A stretch of 58,000 bases of DNA from Diphasiastrum complanatum (taxonomy: Eukaryota > Streptophyta > Lycopodiopsida > Lycopodiales > Lycopodiaceae): NCBI GenBank assembly GCA_029204225.1, contig CM055102.1:26952922-27010921 (forward strand). Direction: 5' to 3'. The notes under the pieces are model-generated. The model was not told the origin of the DNA, made no database searches, and saw nothing but the letters and a program-made list of their open reading frames with translations. The position numbers and the translations under genes were made by a program. This document shows positions 49,201 through 58,000 of this stretch, piece by piece; the stretch's first letter is position 1, and each line of letters begins with the position of its first letter.

Positions 49201-52200
49201 TCTGTGGTCGAAACAGATGCTAGCGACTTTGCAGTAGGTGCTGTGCTAACTCAGGGTGGACGACTAGTTGCGTTCGAGAGTAAAAAACTTGAGCCAGCTT
49301 AGACTAGGTACAGTGCCTATGAAAAGGAACTCTTTTCTATAGTCCATGCCCTTAAGACTTGGAGTCATTATTTGTATGGTGCCAACTTTGAGGTCCTGAC
49401 AGACCATGAAAGTCTCAGATACCTTTGCAATCAACCTAAGCTTAGAGGTCCAAAAGCTCGTTGGGCAAGAGTTTGATATGTCTATCAGATATAGGCGGGG
49501 GAAATTCAATACAATAGCAGATGCCCTTAGTAGAATGCCTATGATAAACGAGCTGAGTTTTACTCAGATTCGTAATGAGTTACTCGAGTCCTTGAGAGGG
49601 GAGTGCCAGCATGATGCATTCTTCTCTACTATCTGGAACTCAGTCCAGAGCAGACAGTTACAGACTCCAGAACCAGTTCCCGGGGCTGGTGCCAGTTCAT
49701 CCAAGAATATGGCAGCTTCCGTTGAGGATGATGATCAGTCCGAGTATACGTCGTCATGTGACGTTGAGGATTCTGAGCCTGTATTACCCAAGCAAACCCC
49801 AGTGGTTGAGGGCCCCAGTGGTTGAGGGTCAGTTGACTCAAGGATTCAAATGGAAACAATATTCCATTCAGGATGAGTACTTGCTCTATAGAGATAGTAT
49901 GTGTCCCCAATTCAGAGGATTAGAGGCAGCAGGTCCTATATGAATGTCGTGACAATCCTAGTGCGGGACACCCAGGCATACAGAAGACCTATGAGCTTCT
50001 TCGTAGGCAATTTTTCTGGCCTAGTATAAAAAAGGACGTCCAACAGTATGTAGCCAGTTGCCAGAAATGTCAAGTAAATAAAGAAGAGCGTATAAAGGCA
50101 GGAGGGTTGTTGCAGCCCTTAGATATACCAGTTGGTAAATGGGAGAGTATCTCCATGGATTTTATAGTAGGCCTGCCTAAAACCCGAAAGGGTAATGACG
50201 CTATATGGGTCACAGTTGATCGTCTGACCAAAATGGCTCATTTTATTCCGACCAAAACAATCGTTAGAGCTCCAGAGTTAGCGAGGTTGTTTGTAGACGG
50301 GCTATTTAAATTGTACGGTCTACCTTTCGGCATAGTCAACGACCGGGACAGTAAGTTTAATGGAAATTTTTGGAGGGCAGTATTCCATCATCTCCATACT
50401 AAACTTAATATGAGTACCACCGACCATCCACAGACGGACGGTCAAACAGAGAGGGTAAATCAGGTGCTGGAGGATATGCTTCGTGCATACGTCAGCAAGA
50501 AGCAGACTAATTGGGAGGAGTATCTCTCGATATTAGAGTTTGCTTACAACAGTACCAAACATTCAGCTTCGGGATACAACCCATTGCTGATGTACAGTTT
50601 TCAGCCACGCTCACCCACAGCTGTAGGGTTTAAACAAGAAAAAGTTGAATCAGCCAGAAACTTTTTAGAGGACCTAAACCAAATGATAGAACATGCTAAG
50701 CGTAGCATTAGGCAGTCCCAGGATCGAGCCTGGCATTATGCAGATCCACACAGACGGGATGTGCAGTTCTCCGCTGGTGAGAAAGTGTACTTGAGAGTCC
50801 CAGTTGACTCTAAAACCCTCAAATCAGGAGTGTGTGCTAAGTTGTCTCCTAGGTATCGTGGTCCCTTTACCATCAGTAGGAGACTAGGCGAGGTCACCTA
50901 TGAACTAGAACTCCCACACAATAGTAAAGTTTTTCCAGTTTTTCATGTAAGTCAGTTACGAAAAGCCTTATCCAGATTAGAAAATCTGTTAGGGGACAGT
51001 GTTCTAGTTCTCCCATTGGATCCTCAACAACCTCCACATGAACCAGAGGAGATTCTTGATAGTAGAGAGACGCAAACTCGTCATACTCTATACCGAGAAT
51101 ATCTGGTTAAGTGGAATGATCAGTCTGTTGAGAATGCCACTTGGGAAAGAGGCAACGTCCTTCGCAAGATTTTTCCAGACTTTGTCTTAGAGGACCAAGA
51201 TGGTTCTTAAGGGGGAGGGAGTGTTACGAGCTCGTGACCAGTGGAGAACACAAATAGGTCAGATACCATAGTCAGGGTCGGGTCCAGCGTACACGACCAA
51301 CAGGGCAAGACAGTGTGAGTAGTGTGCCCCAACACGGTCCATAGCTATGGCGGGCCTAACACAGTCTAGGGACCTTGCCAGCAGGACAAGGCCCCCAGTT
51401 GGGTCCCGACGTGCAGTCAGCCACGTCAGTGCCACGTGGCCGACACTTGGCAATTGCATGCTACCAGTCCTCACACTGGGCTAGGAGGGGCTTACTCTAT
51501 ATCAGGGAGTAGGCAAGGTTGGGTGGATCAGTTAGTGTTTGCCCTATTGTGGTGTTAGGATCTATTACACTTGGTCTCTTTGAGTAATCTCTAGGCAATT
51601 ATGGTCACTTATTCATTCCCATAAGGTCATCGTACTGTCGTCTCATCTAAGGGTTCCTATTGAAACCTTGTCATCTAAATGGATTAGTAGAAGCTAACCA
51701 TTGCATCAATGGCATGCTGAGGTCTTGAATTGCATGACCTTAAACATTGTTCACGCTAGAGAAGTATGCAAGTTGCATTGGAGTGGGGTGATGGTAATCC
51801 ATGATGTTAGGTCCTTTTTTGAGAGCAAGACTCTCACTCCTTTCTAGCAAATTACCCTACACAAGGGCAAGTGATTTAACTGATGCTTCTTGCACTCCAT
51901 GTGTGATATATTTTTTGTTTAGCAATTGGCAAGGTTGCATTGAACTGCGGTTCGAACCGTTCGAACCGTTTGGACCCGGTTCGAACCGAATTTTGGTTCG
52001 AACCGGATTTAAAAAAAAAAACTCCAAAAACTCACAAAAAACGTTTTGAATTTTTGTTTTTTTTCGGTTCGAACCGTTTTCCGATTCGAACCTGGCTTGT
52101 TGGTTCAAACCGGAAAGAATCGGTTCGAATCGGGGTGTAACCTTGGCAATTGGAATGTTTTAAGATATTTTTACAGCCAATCGTAGTTTAACAATCAACA

Positions 52201-55200
52201 ATCTAGGTAAGGGGAGTTGATGAATGAATTCAACATGAATTTTTCTAAAGCAAAAGGAAGGAGAAAAAGATTTGGTTATGATGCACTATCTTGCATAGTG
52301 TATTAGATGAGTTTCATCTTGGCAAACGATTATTGCAATAGGAGATAACGTAGACACTCATTGAATGATCCACGCTATCAGGATTTGTGGCCTTTAGTTG
52401 CAAGTATATGTGCATGCGGATGAGTCAACTATGCCTAATGCTTCTATAGAGGCAAACACCAATTTAGCGTTAATGTTTCTACAAAATCGGGATTTGCTGG
52501 TGAATGAATCATGATTTGTCAATGAAGTTGTTATTTAAAATTCATTGTATTACCTAGTACCTCCCGAGTCTTGGGTGCTTCGTAGTAGTGCAAATATGTG
52601 CATGTGAGACTTGTGACTCAAGCTGCATCATGAGCTTAGGCTGTTGGGCAACATTTAAAGAATAGTTTCAATGGCTCGGACTAGGAGAGTGGGTGAGGGG
52701 GCTCCTTCGTATGGGGACTCAAAGGACGGGGAGGAGGAGACGAATGATGATGATGAGCATTTAGCTATGATGCCACCCCCTCTAGGAGGATTAGGACCTA
52801 ATGTAGATCATAGCATTGTCCAATCTATAGTCTAGAATCTAGGTCAATTTGTCATGAGTAATGACTAAGCAGTGATGACTCATGAGTCATGTGAGTCAGA
52901 CATCAGCTCATTTATGTACATTTGACATTAGCTATTTGATTTTGCTTTTCAATGTTTAACTAGTGTATTGTGTGATAAATGTATCATGGGTAAATCATAA
53001 ATTACAATGTTAAGTGGAATTTGGAACATGGAATCTAGATGATAGAACTCTGTAGAGTCTAGACAATAGAATCAATTATTGGAGTTTGAACTGTGTCCAT
53101 TGTGATGTGCATTGTGATGTTCTGAACACTAATTGGGTTTCAACTTCTACCAGGAACAATGAATTGTGTGTTCTTATTCGGAATATAATATCTATAAGAA
53201 ACATTGTAGAGATTAGGTTCTTGTTAGCACTAATTTTAAAAGAAGTTTGCTAAATTTTTTCTGCCTCTGATTCTTTAGGATGGACCCAGTTCTGAACCAC
53301 AATTCATGCTGATTCATATGGTTTGAAACCGTCCAATTTTGAACTGGGTGGAAACGTTAAGCATAGTTAGTGGAAGATGATGTTGTATAGAGAAATAGAA
53401 TTGTGTTCATGGCAGATGTGAATGAACGTCATAATAAGATCCTTCACAAGTGTCATGATAGTCCACACACAAAGCACTTGGGTATGGATAGGATTCTTCT
53501 TGTGAATGAAAGATACTATTTCAGGCCCTAATTGAGATAAGACGAATCATACAAAAAAATTATGTCCAACGTTGTAGCCCTTGTTAGAAACTAGGCAGAT
53601 GAAATAAGGCCTCCGGCTTTATGTCATGTATTTAAGGTATTCTCTACTAGTTGGGACAACATCTGTATGTATTTTAATGTTGGACTACTGAGGGTCCAAG
53701 TAGCACTAGACTCTATCTTGGTAGTGGTAGATTGATTTCTGAAGATGAGCCATTTCATCACAGTCAAGCAAAAAATGACACCGTAAGTTTTTAATGTCCA
53801 AAACATGATAAGACCACATGGACTTATGCAGTCCATAATTTCAGAAATGGATCCTAAATCTACTATTCACTTTTGGACAAGTTGAGAATATATTTGTAGA
53901 TGAGTAGTGGTGGGGAGCACCCACAAACAGGTTGCTAGACTAACAAGTTGCTAGACTACGAGGATCAACAAGATTTTTGAAGATATCCTTCATGCATACG
54001 TTATGTAGAAAAAAATTGATTAGGTAAAGTACTTGGCAGTAGTAGAGTTTGTTATAATCATAAAAAGCACATTTGCAGAAGAATGAGAATGCCTATTGAA
54101 GGTACCTAGCACACCGGAGTTTTTGACTCAGATGCAGCAGAAGCTAGAGATGGTTTGATAGAACCTTTCGAAGGGCTTCTTAGCAAGGATTGAGAGTTAA
54201 GCGGGAGAGAATTGTACCTATCAAGAGTTTGAAGTAGGGGAAATATGATCTTACAGTTAGTGCTGTCAAAGTCGAAGTTTTAATGAACAGTAAAGTGTAA
54301 CAAGTTATCTCCTAGATATTATGGACCGTGGAAGGTCAACAAGAAAATGCATGATGGAATTAACAATTTTGAGATACTAGAGATGTAAAATACATTTGAT
54401 TTTTCATGCAAGTACACTGACGAAGTGCTTCCATAGAGGTGATAACTTGGTTGAGGGTCAGATTTACACTGTAAAACCAAGATGCACCACAACCATGGAC
54501 TTGAGGTTGGATGGAGGCAATTGAGGCAAGTTCTTGAAGAGCTTAGAGTATATAGTAGCTTGGAAAGGACCACCAGTGTCAGATGGCACATGGAAGATGT
54601 ATCTAGACTTTGTTATCAAGGACCAGTGGCATACGGGCTTGTTATGTGAGGGTCAACTGGCTTATCTTATGATGCCGACTGACAACCAAGTCAGGCGTCC
54701 AGCCTATGATAGTCTAGGTATGTCAAAAGTCGTCACACGGCCTGTTTTGGCAAGCGATTGGAGATGAAAGTTGAGGAAGATCACCATGGGCCAAGCCCTC
54801 ATGACGATTGACTCATCAGCCGCTAGCTGGAGTTCACAAGCTTAAAGGATGAGGGTCCTCACAGAAGAAAGTCATAAATGTTGCATAATTTTATTGATGA
54901 TTCTCTCAACTAGACTCATAATAGGTTTGTGGATCAAATGTTTTGAGTACAAGATTTTATTTGAAATACGTCTCAGTCAATCACTTGTTTTAATGTGGGC
55001 TAGGAAGTGGAGATGGCTGATTTTGCTTTCATTACCAGTTTTCTTGATTTCTCCAACAGTCAGAGAACTTAAGTCTTATAGTATAGCAAGGGAGACTTTA
55101 GCTGGCCACCACTGTGCGGGCAACCTCTTTATGTGCTGATTTTTTCACAAGAAGCAATAGTAATGAACTTATCTGATCCCTAGGCACTCTCCAGGTAACT

Positions 55201-58000
55201 GTCCTTATTTGTAGCACAAGTCTAGAAACTATGTAGAATTTTAGAATGAAATTACAACTTACAAGTTGATAGTACTACTGACAGCATTATATATTGCTGG
55301 ATCTGATAATAGCCTTCTTGGATTCATATTACCTTTGTTCTTTTATGGTTGATCTTTTTGACTGTGCTGCTGAGTACCAGTTCTGTTCTGCTCATTATGG
55401 TTAAGATACAAAATTCTACTGAAGTTTCTCCACGAGATGAAACAAATCACTAAGATTGTTACTCTTTATGCAGCTTTTGAAGGCCTACGACAAGATTTGC
55501 AAAAAGTATAAAAGATCTAAGGTAGTATTTCTCTGCAGTTCTTTCCCTCGATCTGAGATGCTGGCAACCATGATATGTCTGTTAGTTTGAATGAGTAATG
55601 ATATCCACAGACAACCATCAGTCCACAGACTGATGGTTGCAATTTCCATTTTTGTTCTCTTGGAATGAAAATTGATGAAGTTGTGTATAATTTATGTAAC
55701 GTTTTTAAAAAAGGCAAGAAGACTCCAGGAAATTGAAGCACTATTTGAGGACCAGAAGAGGAGAGAAACTGCACATTCTAAAGGTACTTACATACTGTCA
55801 GAATTGTACATCCCATGCTCTCTATGTCCTGACACTTTGATTTTTTCTTTCCCATAATTTCTTCATTTGATTCTTACTAGATAGTTGGGAAGCTTTTTTG
55901 ATGCTTGCCTCTCAACACACTAGCTAGTTGGGACCCACTTCAATTCAGTACTTAAAATTTGAATTGAGGAAGCAAGTATGAGTATGGGATGCTTTCTTAA
56001 CTAATTTGTAGGGACTACAATGTGGATGCAAGTTTATCATATCGGAGGACGCCTTGTGATTTTATTCCTAAAAACATTATACACATCCTCTCCCTATATG
56101 TATGCTATGATCCCATGCCCATAGACACATGCTAACTTGACTGACCTGTTACTCTCCAGCCACCAGTGTACTTGTGGAGCTGCTGAGGAAAGAAAATCTT
56201 TGGCTGAAGCATCAAATAGAGGAAACTAATATTGAAGATACAGTACTAAGGTGTGTATGCCTGCTTTTAGAAAAGTGCTCTTTACCTTTGAACAAGCACT
56301 TGCAGGTCCTTAAGTGGGAAGCCTTTCACTTGAACAAAGAGTAGAAATGCAAATACAGTTACAAAATTTCTTATTCAGACATTTGGAAACGAGAATCTCT
56401 CGTAACTTGCGTGTTGGCTGCAGATTAAGGCTATTAGAACACGAGAATGCAGAGTGTCGTAATGACCTGCTTATGGTCTGCGCTAAGAGTAAGTTTTCCA
56501 GAGTCAATCTACTTCCTTCAAGATAAGTGTAGAAAGGAAAGTCTGTGTAGTGTTACTGTTCAGTTGGTGGTTCAACTTTGTTTGGGACCTATAAATCAAG
56601 CAAACTCTTGAACTTCTGAACCAAGTGCGATATTCGGATTTTTCATGTGTGTGAAATTACTTAAGAGAATAGGAGAGAATAATATATTTGTGTATGCGAC
56701 CTGCACATGCTTGGTCGCTGCATAGGGATGTCTTAGGACATGGTCCATGCTATGCATGACGAAGTTGATCTAAGACTTTGTGGTTGGAGTTCATAGGGTT
56801 GAAGATTGCACATCTTCTTTGTTTTTTCGGGGACTGTTATTTTTTTGAGGCTTTCTCCTTCATTATGAGAGCTTTTCTGAATTTGGTTGTCTTGCAGGCT
56901 CTAGTCATTCCTTCATTTGCTTAAGTTGCTATTGCTCTTGTTTGTTTCCTGTGCTTCTGTAACTTTACAACTGCACAGGCTTTGAGGACGCCATTTCTCT
57001 CAAAGCAGACAATTTTTGCTGGTTTTGAGTTAATATGCATGGTTGAGAAAGGCCTCCTAGTGATGATTTCCCACTTGAAATTTTTATTAAGTTACCCTTT
57101 AAACATCAAGAGTTACTCAAGATTTTTTTAATGATTCTGTTATTTCCAACGAAAAATCTTGGAAACAAAAAATCTTGCAAAAGTCTACCTTTTGGTAACT
57201 TTAGCTTGAACGTTTGACTTTGTGATGTGCTGTTAACTTTGCCATTGCTTTTATCTGCAAATAGCTATATAGTATGATGTATTCATTCGTTTTACCTATT
57301 AGAGTCTTTGCATACCTTTAGCACGTCTGTCTCAGTTGATATGATGATGCACCTAGAATATTCATACTTTTCTTAGTCTGGACCTAGAATATTCATACTT
57401 TTCCTAGAATAATAGCCGAGGAATAATTGAGTACTTTTCTCTTATCGTATTCCCTTCCACTTCATCTTATCAAATGACAGATCTGGAGCTAGTGGAAGAA
57501 ATACAAAATTTAAGGTCCTCTGTACTATCAGATGCAGACACAGTTGCTAGGCATGACAGCAGTGCAGGCGATGAATCTGTGCCTTTGTTTGCAGATGCTG
57601 GTGGGTAAAATTTTCCAGTATTTGATAACCACAGTTCTTTTGCAACAATGGAATGACGAGCTGAATTAGAAGTTAAAGATTTTTATGTCCAAAAGTTTCC
57701 TAGTTTAATGTGGATATCTGAAATGCATCTAGTGTCATGCATCTTCCATCTTATTGAAGAATGCAAATGCACTGGCTTAGGAGGAGAAAGAGTGGGAGAT
57801 GTGTCTGAATCGGAGGGGATGGTGATTGCTGAAACCAAAGGAGCTTCTCTATCGAAGGAAGCATTGAACAGTATGTTTTTCATTTGGGTTCAATCATGCC
57901 TACCACCGTTCTATTAGTGCGATAAATTTTCACATACCATTTGATATCAGCATCTTTGACATATTTTCGACCTGCTACCTTGTGTGCATGGAACTGCAGA
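43299..58000 (+). CDS. Basic nuclear-type coiled-coil protein, possibly TITAN9-like (3' end beyond window)
   Basis: Coding exons are 43299-43910, 55474-55521, 55714-55783, 56160-56250, 56424-56488, 57481-57600 and 57760-57870, with the next starting at 58000. All have GT-AG sites and their phases match exactly (0, 0, 1, 2, 1, 1, 1), giving over 370 stop-free codons. Residues 1-204 are Ser/Lys/Arg-rich with a nuclear-localisation-like 'GKKKRRKTA'. From residue 205 the protein is a coiled coil: '[16 protein letters not shown]', '[16 protein letters not shown]', '[20 protein letters not shown]', '[18 protein letters not shown]', '[15 protein letters not shown]'. The heptad pattern and the 'L..LR.EN' block recall plant TITAN9-like proteins needed for endosperm and embryo nuclei. 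I hold that name at about 0.4. ATG 43299 is the first in the frame that is not a uORF. The first coding intron is 11,563 bp and full of transposons. Confidence 0.7.
44760..45000 (+). pseudogene. Old gypsy integrase relic
   Basis: Across two frames the codons read '[12 protein letters not shown]' and then '[20 protein letters not shown]' and 'LPKDVVSGG', equivalent to '[12 protein letters not shown] ... [17 protein letters not shown]' in the younger element. It has many stops and is older than the chromovirus inserted about 315 bp downstream. Confidence 0.6.
45315..45672 (+). repeat. 5' LTR of chromovirus
   Basis: It is TG...CA bounded and carries ten extra bases (CCGAACCCTA, about 45338-45347) relative to the 3' LTR. 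TCTATATCAG near 45599 is a possible TATA region. Confidence 0.9.
45674..45685 (+). other. Primer-binding site of chromovirus
   Basis: An exact TGGTATCAGAGC lies one base after the LTR end, complementary to initiator tRNA-Met. Confidence 0.9.
46468..47565 (+). pseudogene. Chromovirus gag
   Basis: The original ATG is probably at 46468 (MITP), followed by an in-frame TAG at 46480-46482. The frame is then open to 47563. It encodes an acidic start ('[20 protein letters not shown]') and the gypsy gag core ('[20 protein letters not shown]', '[11 protein letters not shown]', '[20 protein letters not shown]', '[20 protein letters not shown]'). A Lys/Arg/Gln-rich tail follows. No CCHC zinc knuckle is seen. 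A frameshift near 47500 separates it from the linker that leads to the protease. Confidence 0.85.
47725..48000 (+). pseudogene. Chromovirus aspartic protease
   Basis: The active-site block is '[11 protein letters not shown]', with DDGA where DSGA or DTGA is usual, followed by the flap region and '[14 protein letters not shown]', matching the family 'I-L-G-x-D-W-L'. TAG at 47998-48000 closes the frame. A one-base frame change upstream (about 47712) disconnects it from gag. Confidence 0.85.
48211..49060 (+). pseudogene. Chromovirus reverse transcriptase with TAG interruptions
   Basis: All pieces are in one frame: '[19 protein letters not shown]', '[20 protein letters not shown]', '[19 protein letters not shown]', '[13 protein letters not shown]', '[15 protein letters not shown]', '[12 protein letters not shown]' (catalytic FLDD), '[16 protein letters not shown]'. 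In-frame TAG codons sit at 48400, 48526, 48874 and 49057; a TGA at 48109 lies just upstream. All catalytic residues are otherwise present. Confidence 0.9.
49072..49540 (+). pseudogene. Chromovirus RNase H
   Basis: It carries '[18 protein letters not shown]' (first catalytic Asp), 'FESKKLEPA', a TAG at 49300, '[18 protein letters not shown]' (catalytic Glu) and '[12 protein letters not shown]' (second Asp). A frame shift near 49470 moves the end '[18 protein letters not shown]' into another frame. Confidence 0.9.
49541..49929 (+). pseudogene. Chromovirus RNase H-integrase linker with a 16-bp duplication
   Basis: The linker is Ser/Asp/Pro-rich. CCCCAGTGGTTGAGGG occurs twice in tandem at about 49797-49828 and shifts the frame from the 49406 frame to the 49611 frame. 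A further shift near 49910 leads into integrase. Confidence 0.75.
49930..51210 (+). CDS. Chromovirus integrase with C-terminal chromodomain-like region
   Basis: The H2C2 finger starts upstream of the longest frame ('[20 protein letters not shown]', 'CQKCQVNK', about 49940-50085). From 50107 the frame is open for 367 codons: '[14 protein letters not shown]' (first catalytic Asp), '[18 protein letters not shown]' (second Asp), '[16 protein letters not shown]' (catalytic Glu), '[17 protein letters not shown]', then the GPY/F-type region ('[17 protein letters not shown]', '[10 protein letters not shown]'). The end, '[20 protein letters not shown]', is chromodomain-like. This is the only long intact part of the element. 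Confidence 0.9.
   Translation, partial: QVLYECRDNPSAGHPGIQKTYELLRRQFFWPSIKKDVQQYVASCQKCQVNKEERIKAGGLLQPLDIPVGKWESISMDFIVGLPKTRKGNDAIWVTVDRLTKMAHFIPTKTIVRAPELARLFVDGLFKLYGLPFGIVNDRDSKFNGNFWRAVFHHLHTKLNMSTTDHPQTDGQTERVNQVLEDMLRAYVSKKQTNWEEYLSILEFAYNSTKHSASGYNPLLMYSFQPRSPTAVGFKQEKVESARNFLEDLNQMIEHAKRSIRQSQDRAWHYADPHRRDVQFSAGEKVYLRVPVDSKTLKSGVCAKLSPRYRGPFTISRRLGEVTYELELPHNSKVFPVFHVSQLRKALSRLENLLGDSVLVLPLDPQQPPHEPEEILDSRETQTRHTLYREYLVKWNDQSVENATWERGNVLRKIFPDFVLEDQDGS
51209..51221 (+). other. Polypurine tract of chromovirus
   Basis: AAGGGGGAGGGAG lies directly before the 3' LTR, the plus-strand priming site. It overlaps the stop codon of integrase. Confidence 0.85.
51222..51569 (+). repeat. 3' LTR of chromovirus
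   Basis: It is collinear with the 5' LTR apart from a 10-bp deletion and about 12 substitutions. It ends in TTACA followed by the CTTGG target duplication. Confidence 0.9.
51930..52145. mobile_element. hAT-type MITE rich in GGTTCGAACC palindromes
   Basis: This 216-bp element starts CAAGGTTGCA and ends TGTAACCTTG (terminal inverted repeat with one mismatch) between perfect 8-bp duplications GCAATTGG (51922-51929 and 52146-52153). An 8-bp duplication and CA(A/G)GG-type ends indicate mobilisation by a hAT transposase. The interior has at least eight copies or near-copies of the palindrome GGTTCGAACC and an A/T-rich centre. It encodes nothing. Confidence 0.9.
52154..52670. other. Intron sequence without recognised features
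   Basis: No domain or repeat was recognised. It may be leader sequence of the gypsy relic that follows. Confidence 0.4.
52671..54640 (+). pseudogene. Third gypsy relic: gag start, integrase and chromodomain pieces
   Basis: 52671 ATG gives '[20 protein letters not shown]' and an acidic stretch to a TAG near 52832, which looks like a gag start. After about 500 bp of unassigned sequence, 53430-54060 follows integrase across several frames: '[20 protein letters not shown]' (H2C2), '[11 protein letters not shown]' and '[10 protein letters not shown]'. 54534-54640 ends with '[20 protein letters not shown]', a chromodomain (Y-x-V-x-W-K-G-x-P...x-T-W). RT and RNase H are absent. Many stops show it is old. 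Confidence 0.65.
55474..57870 (+). other. Coiled-coil exon cluster of the 43-58 kb gene
   Basis: Six short exons are separated by introns of 192, 376, 173, 992 and 159 bp. The junctions keep one frame throughout. The acceptor for the exon at 56424 (GTTGGCTGCAG) is preferred over the upstream TTGCAG at 56304, because the latter gives a stop after eight codons. The last exon here (57760-57870) is acidic and Ser-rich ('[18 protein letters not shown]'). Confidence 0.7.

Larger units (their letters stand above)
45315..51569 (+). mobile_element. Full-length Ty3/gypsy chromovirus with 5-bp target duplication
   Basis: LTRs lie at 45315-45672 (358 bp) and 51222-51569 (348 bp). Both start TGTTACGAG and end ATTACA, flanked by CTTGG on both sides (45310-45314 and 51570-51574). 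The primer-binding site is one base after the 5' LTR and a purine tract precedes the 3' LTR. By eye the LTRs differ at 12 of about 348 aligned bases (11 transitions) plus one 10-bp indel, about 3.4%. Domain order gag, PR, RT, RNase H, integrase, chromodomain-like end is that of the chromovirus branch. The element is structurally complete but the coding frame has nonsense and frameshift changes, so it is not autonomous. Confidence 0.95.
43911..55473 (+). other. 11.5-kb intron filled with nested transposons
   Basis: The intron lies between donor AAG|GTATCT and acceptor TTATGCAG. It contains an old gypsy relic (about 44760-45000), the chromovirus at 45315-51569, a hAT MITE at 51930-52145 and a third gypsy relic at 52671-54640. 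At 44210-44338 a stretch reads '[20 protein letters not shown]' with a preceding GATGCAG and ends in TGA. It could be a terminal alternative exon or a further transposon piece. Confidence 0.65.

Noticed and set aside
56304-56488. Longer exon starting at the TTGCAG acceptor (56300-56304)
   Set aside because: In the phase left by the previous exon it meets TGA after eight codons; the acceptor ending at 56423 keeps the frame and the heptad pattern.

Overview
This is a transposon-rich stretch of a land-plant nuclear genome. It shows GT-AG introns of up to about 11.5 kb, long GA/CT and GT microsatellites, Ty1/copia and Ty3/gypsy elements primed by initiator-Met tRNA (TGGTATCAGAGC sites), a Mutator-like transposase, LINE and SINE traces, and two cellular genes with plant relatives. 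I cannot fix the species from sequence alone; a large, slowly purged genome of the fern, lycophyte or gymnosperm kind would fit. No bacterial or organellar gene block is present.

Left part (1-13 kb): mostly dead repeats. A truncated copia element (2.8-4.4 kb) keeps RT/RNase H, a polypurine tract and a 648-bp 3' LTR. A frameshifted, unrecognised coiled-coil gag-like region (4.5-6.2 kb) runs into a promoter-like segment with CCAAT, TATA and AATAAA. From 8.04 to 10.22 kb there is a head-to-tail array of about 20 units of roughly 100 bp. Each unit carries tRNA-type A and B boxes on the minus strand. A single inverted copy next to the array (10.24-10.33 kb) has a 13-15 bp target duplication, which marks the unit as a SINE. 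Just beyond lies the first of two paralogous transcription-unit-like segments (10.35-11.4 and 19.98-21.2 kb), each encoding an unrecognised protein of 83-88 aa.

Middle (13.7-26 kb): a minus-strand Mutator-like transposase pseudogene (13.7-16.6 kb) whose 5' half is a tandem array of seven mini-exons. All have lengths divisible by three (78, 105, 78, 105, 30, 105, 81 nt), all are phase 1-1, and none contains a stop. This is the most unusual structure in the window. Around it are copia LTR, primer-binding-site and gag remnants (one primer-binding site is tandemly duplicated) and gypsy integrase pieces.

27-31.3 kb holds a complete two-exon minus-strand gene for a vacuolar amino-acid transporter of the AVT3/ANT1 type (418 aa). 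From 31.3 to 42 kb there are copia relics, microsatellites and a 137-bp near-perfect foldback.

Right part (42.2-58 kb): the 5' and central part of a plus-strand gene for a basic N-terminal, coiled-coil protein, possibly TITAN9-like, which runs off the window. Its reading frame stays continuous across eight predicted exons, even though the first coding intron is 11.5 kb long and holds an older gypsy relic, a 6,255-bp chromovirus with a perfect 5-bp target duplication (CTTGG) and 3-4% LTR divergence, a hAT-type MITE with an 8-bp duplication (GCAATTGG), and a third gypsy relic. The chromovirus pol frame is closed mainly by TAG codons, as expected from CAG to TAG deamination at methylated CHG sites.
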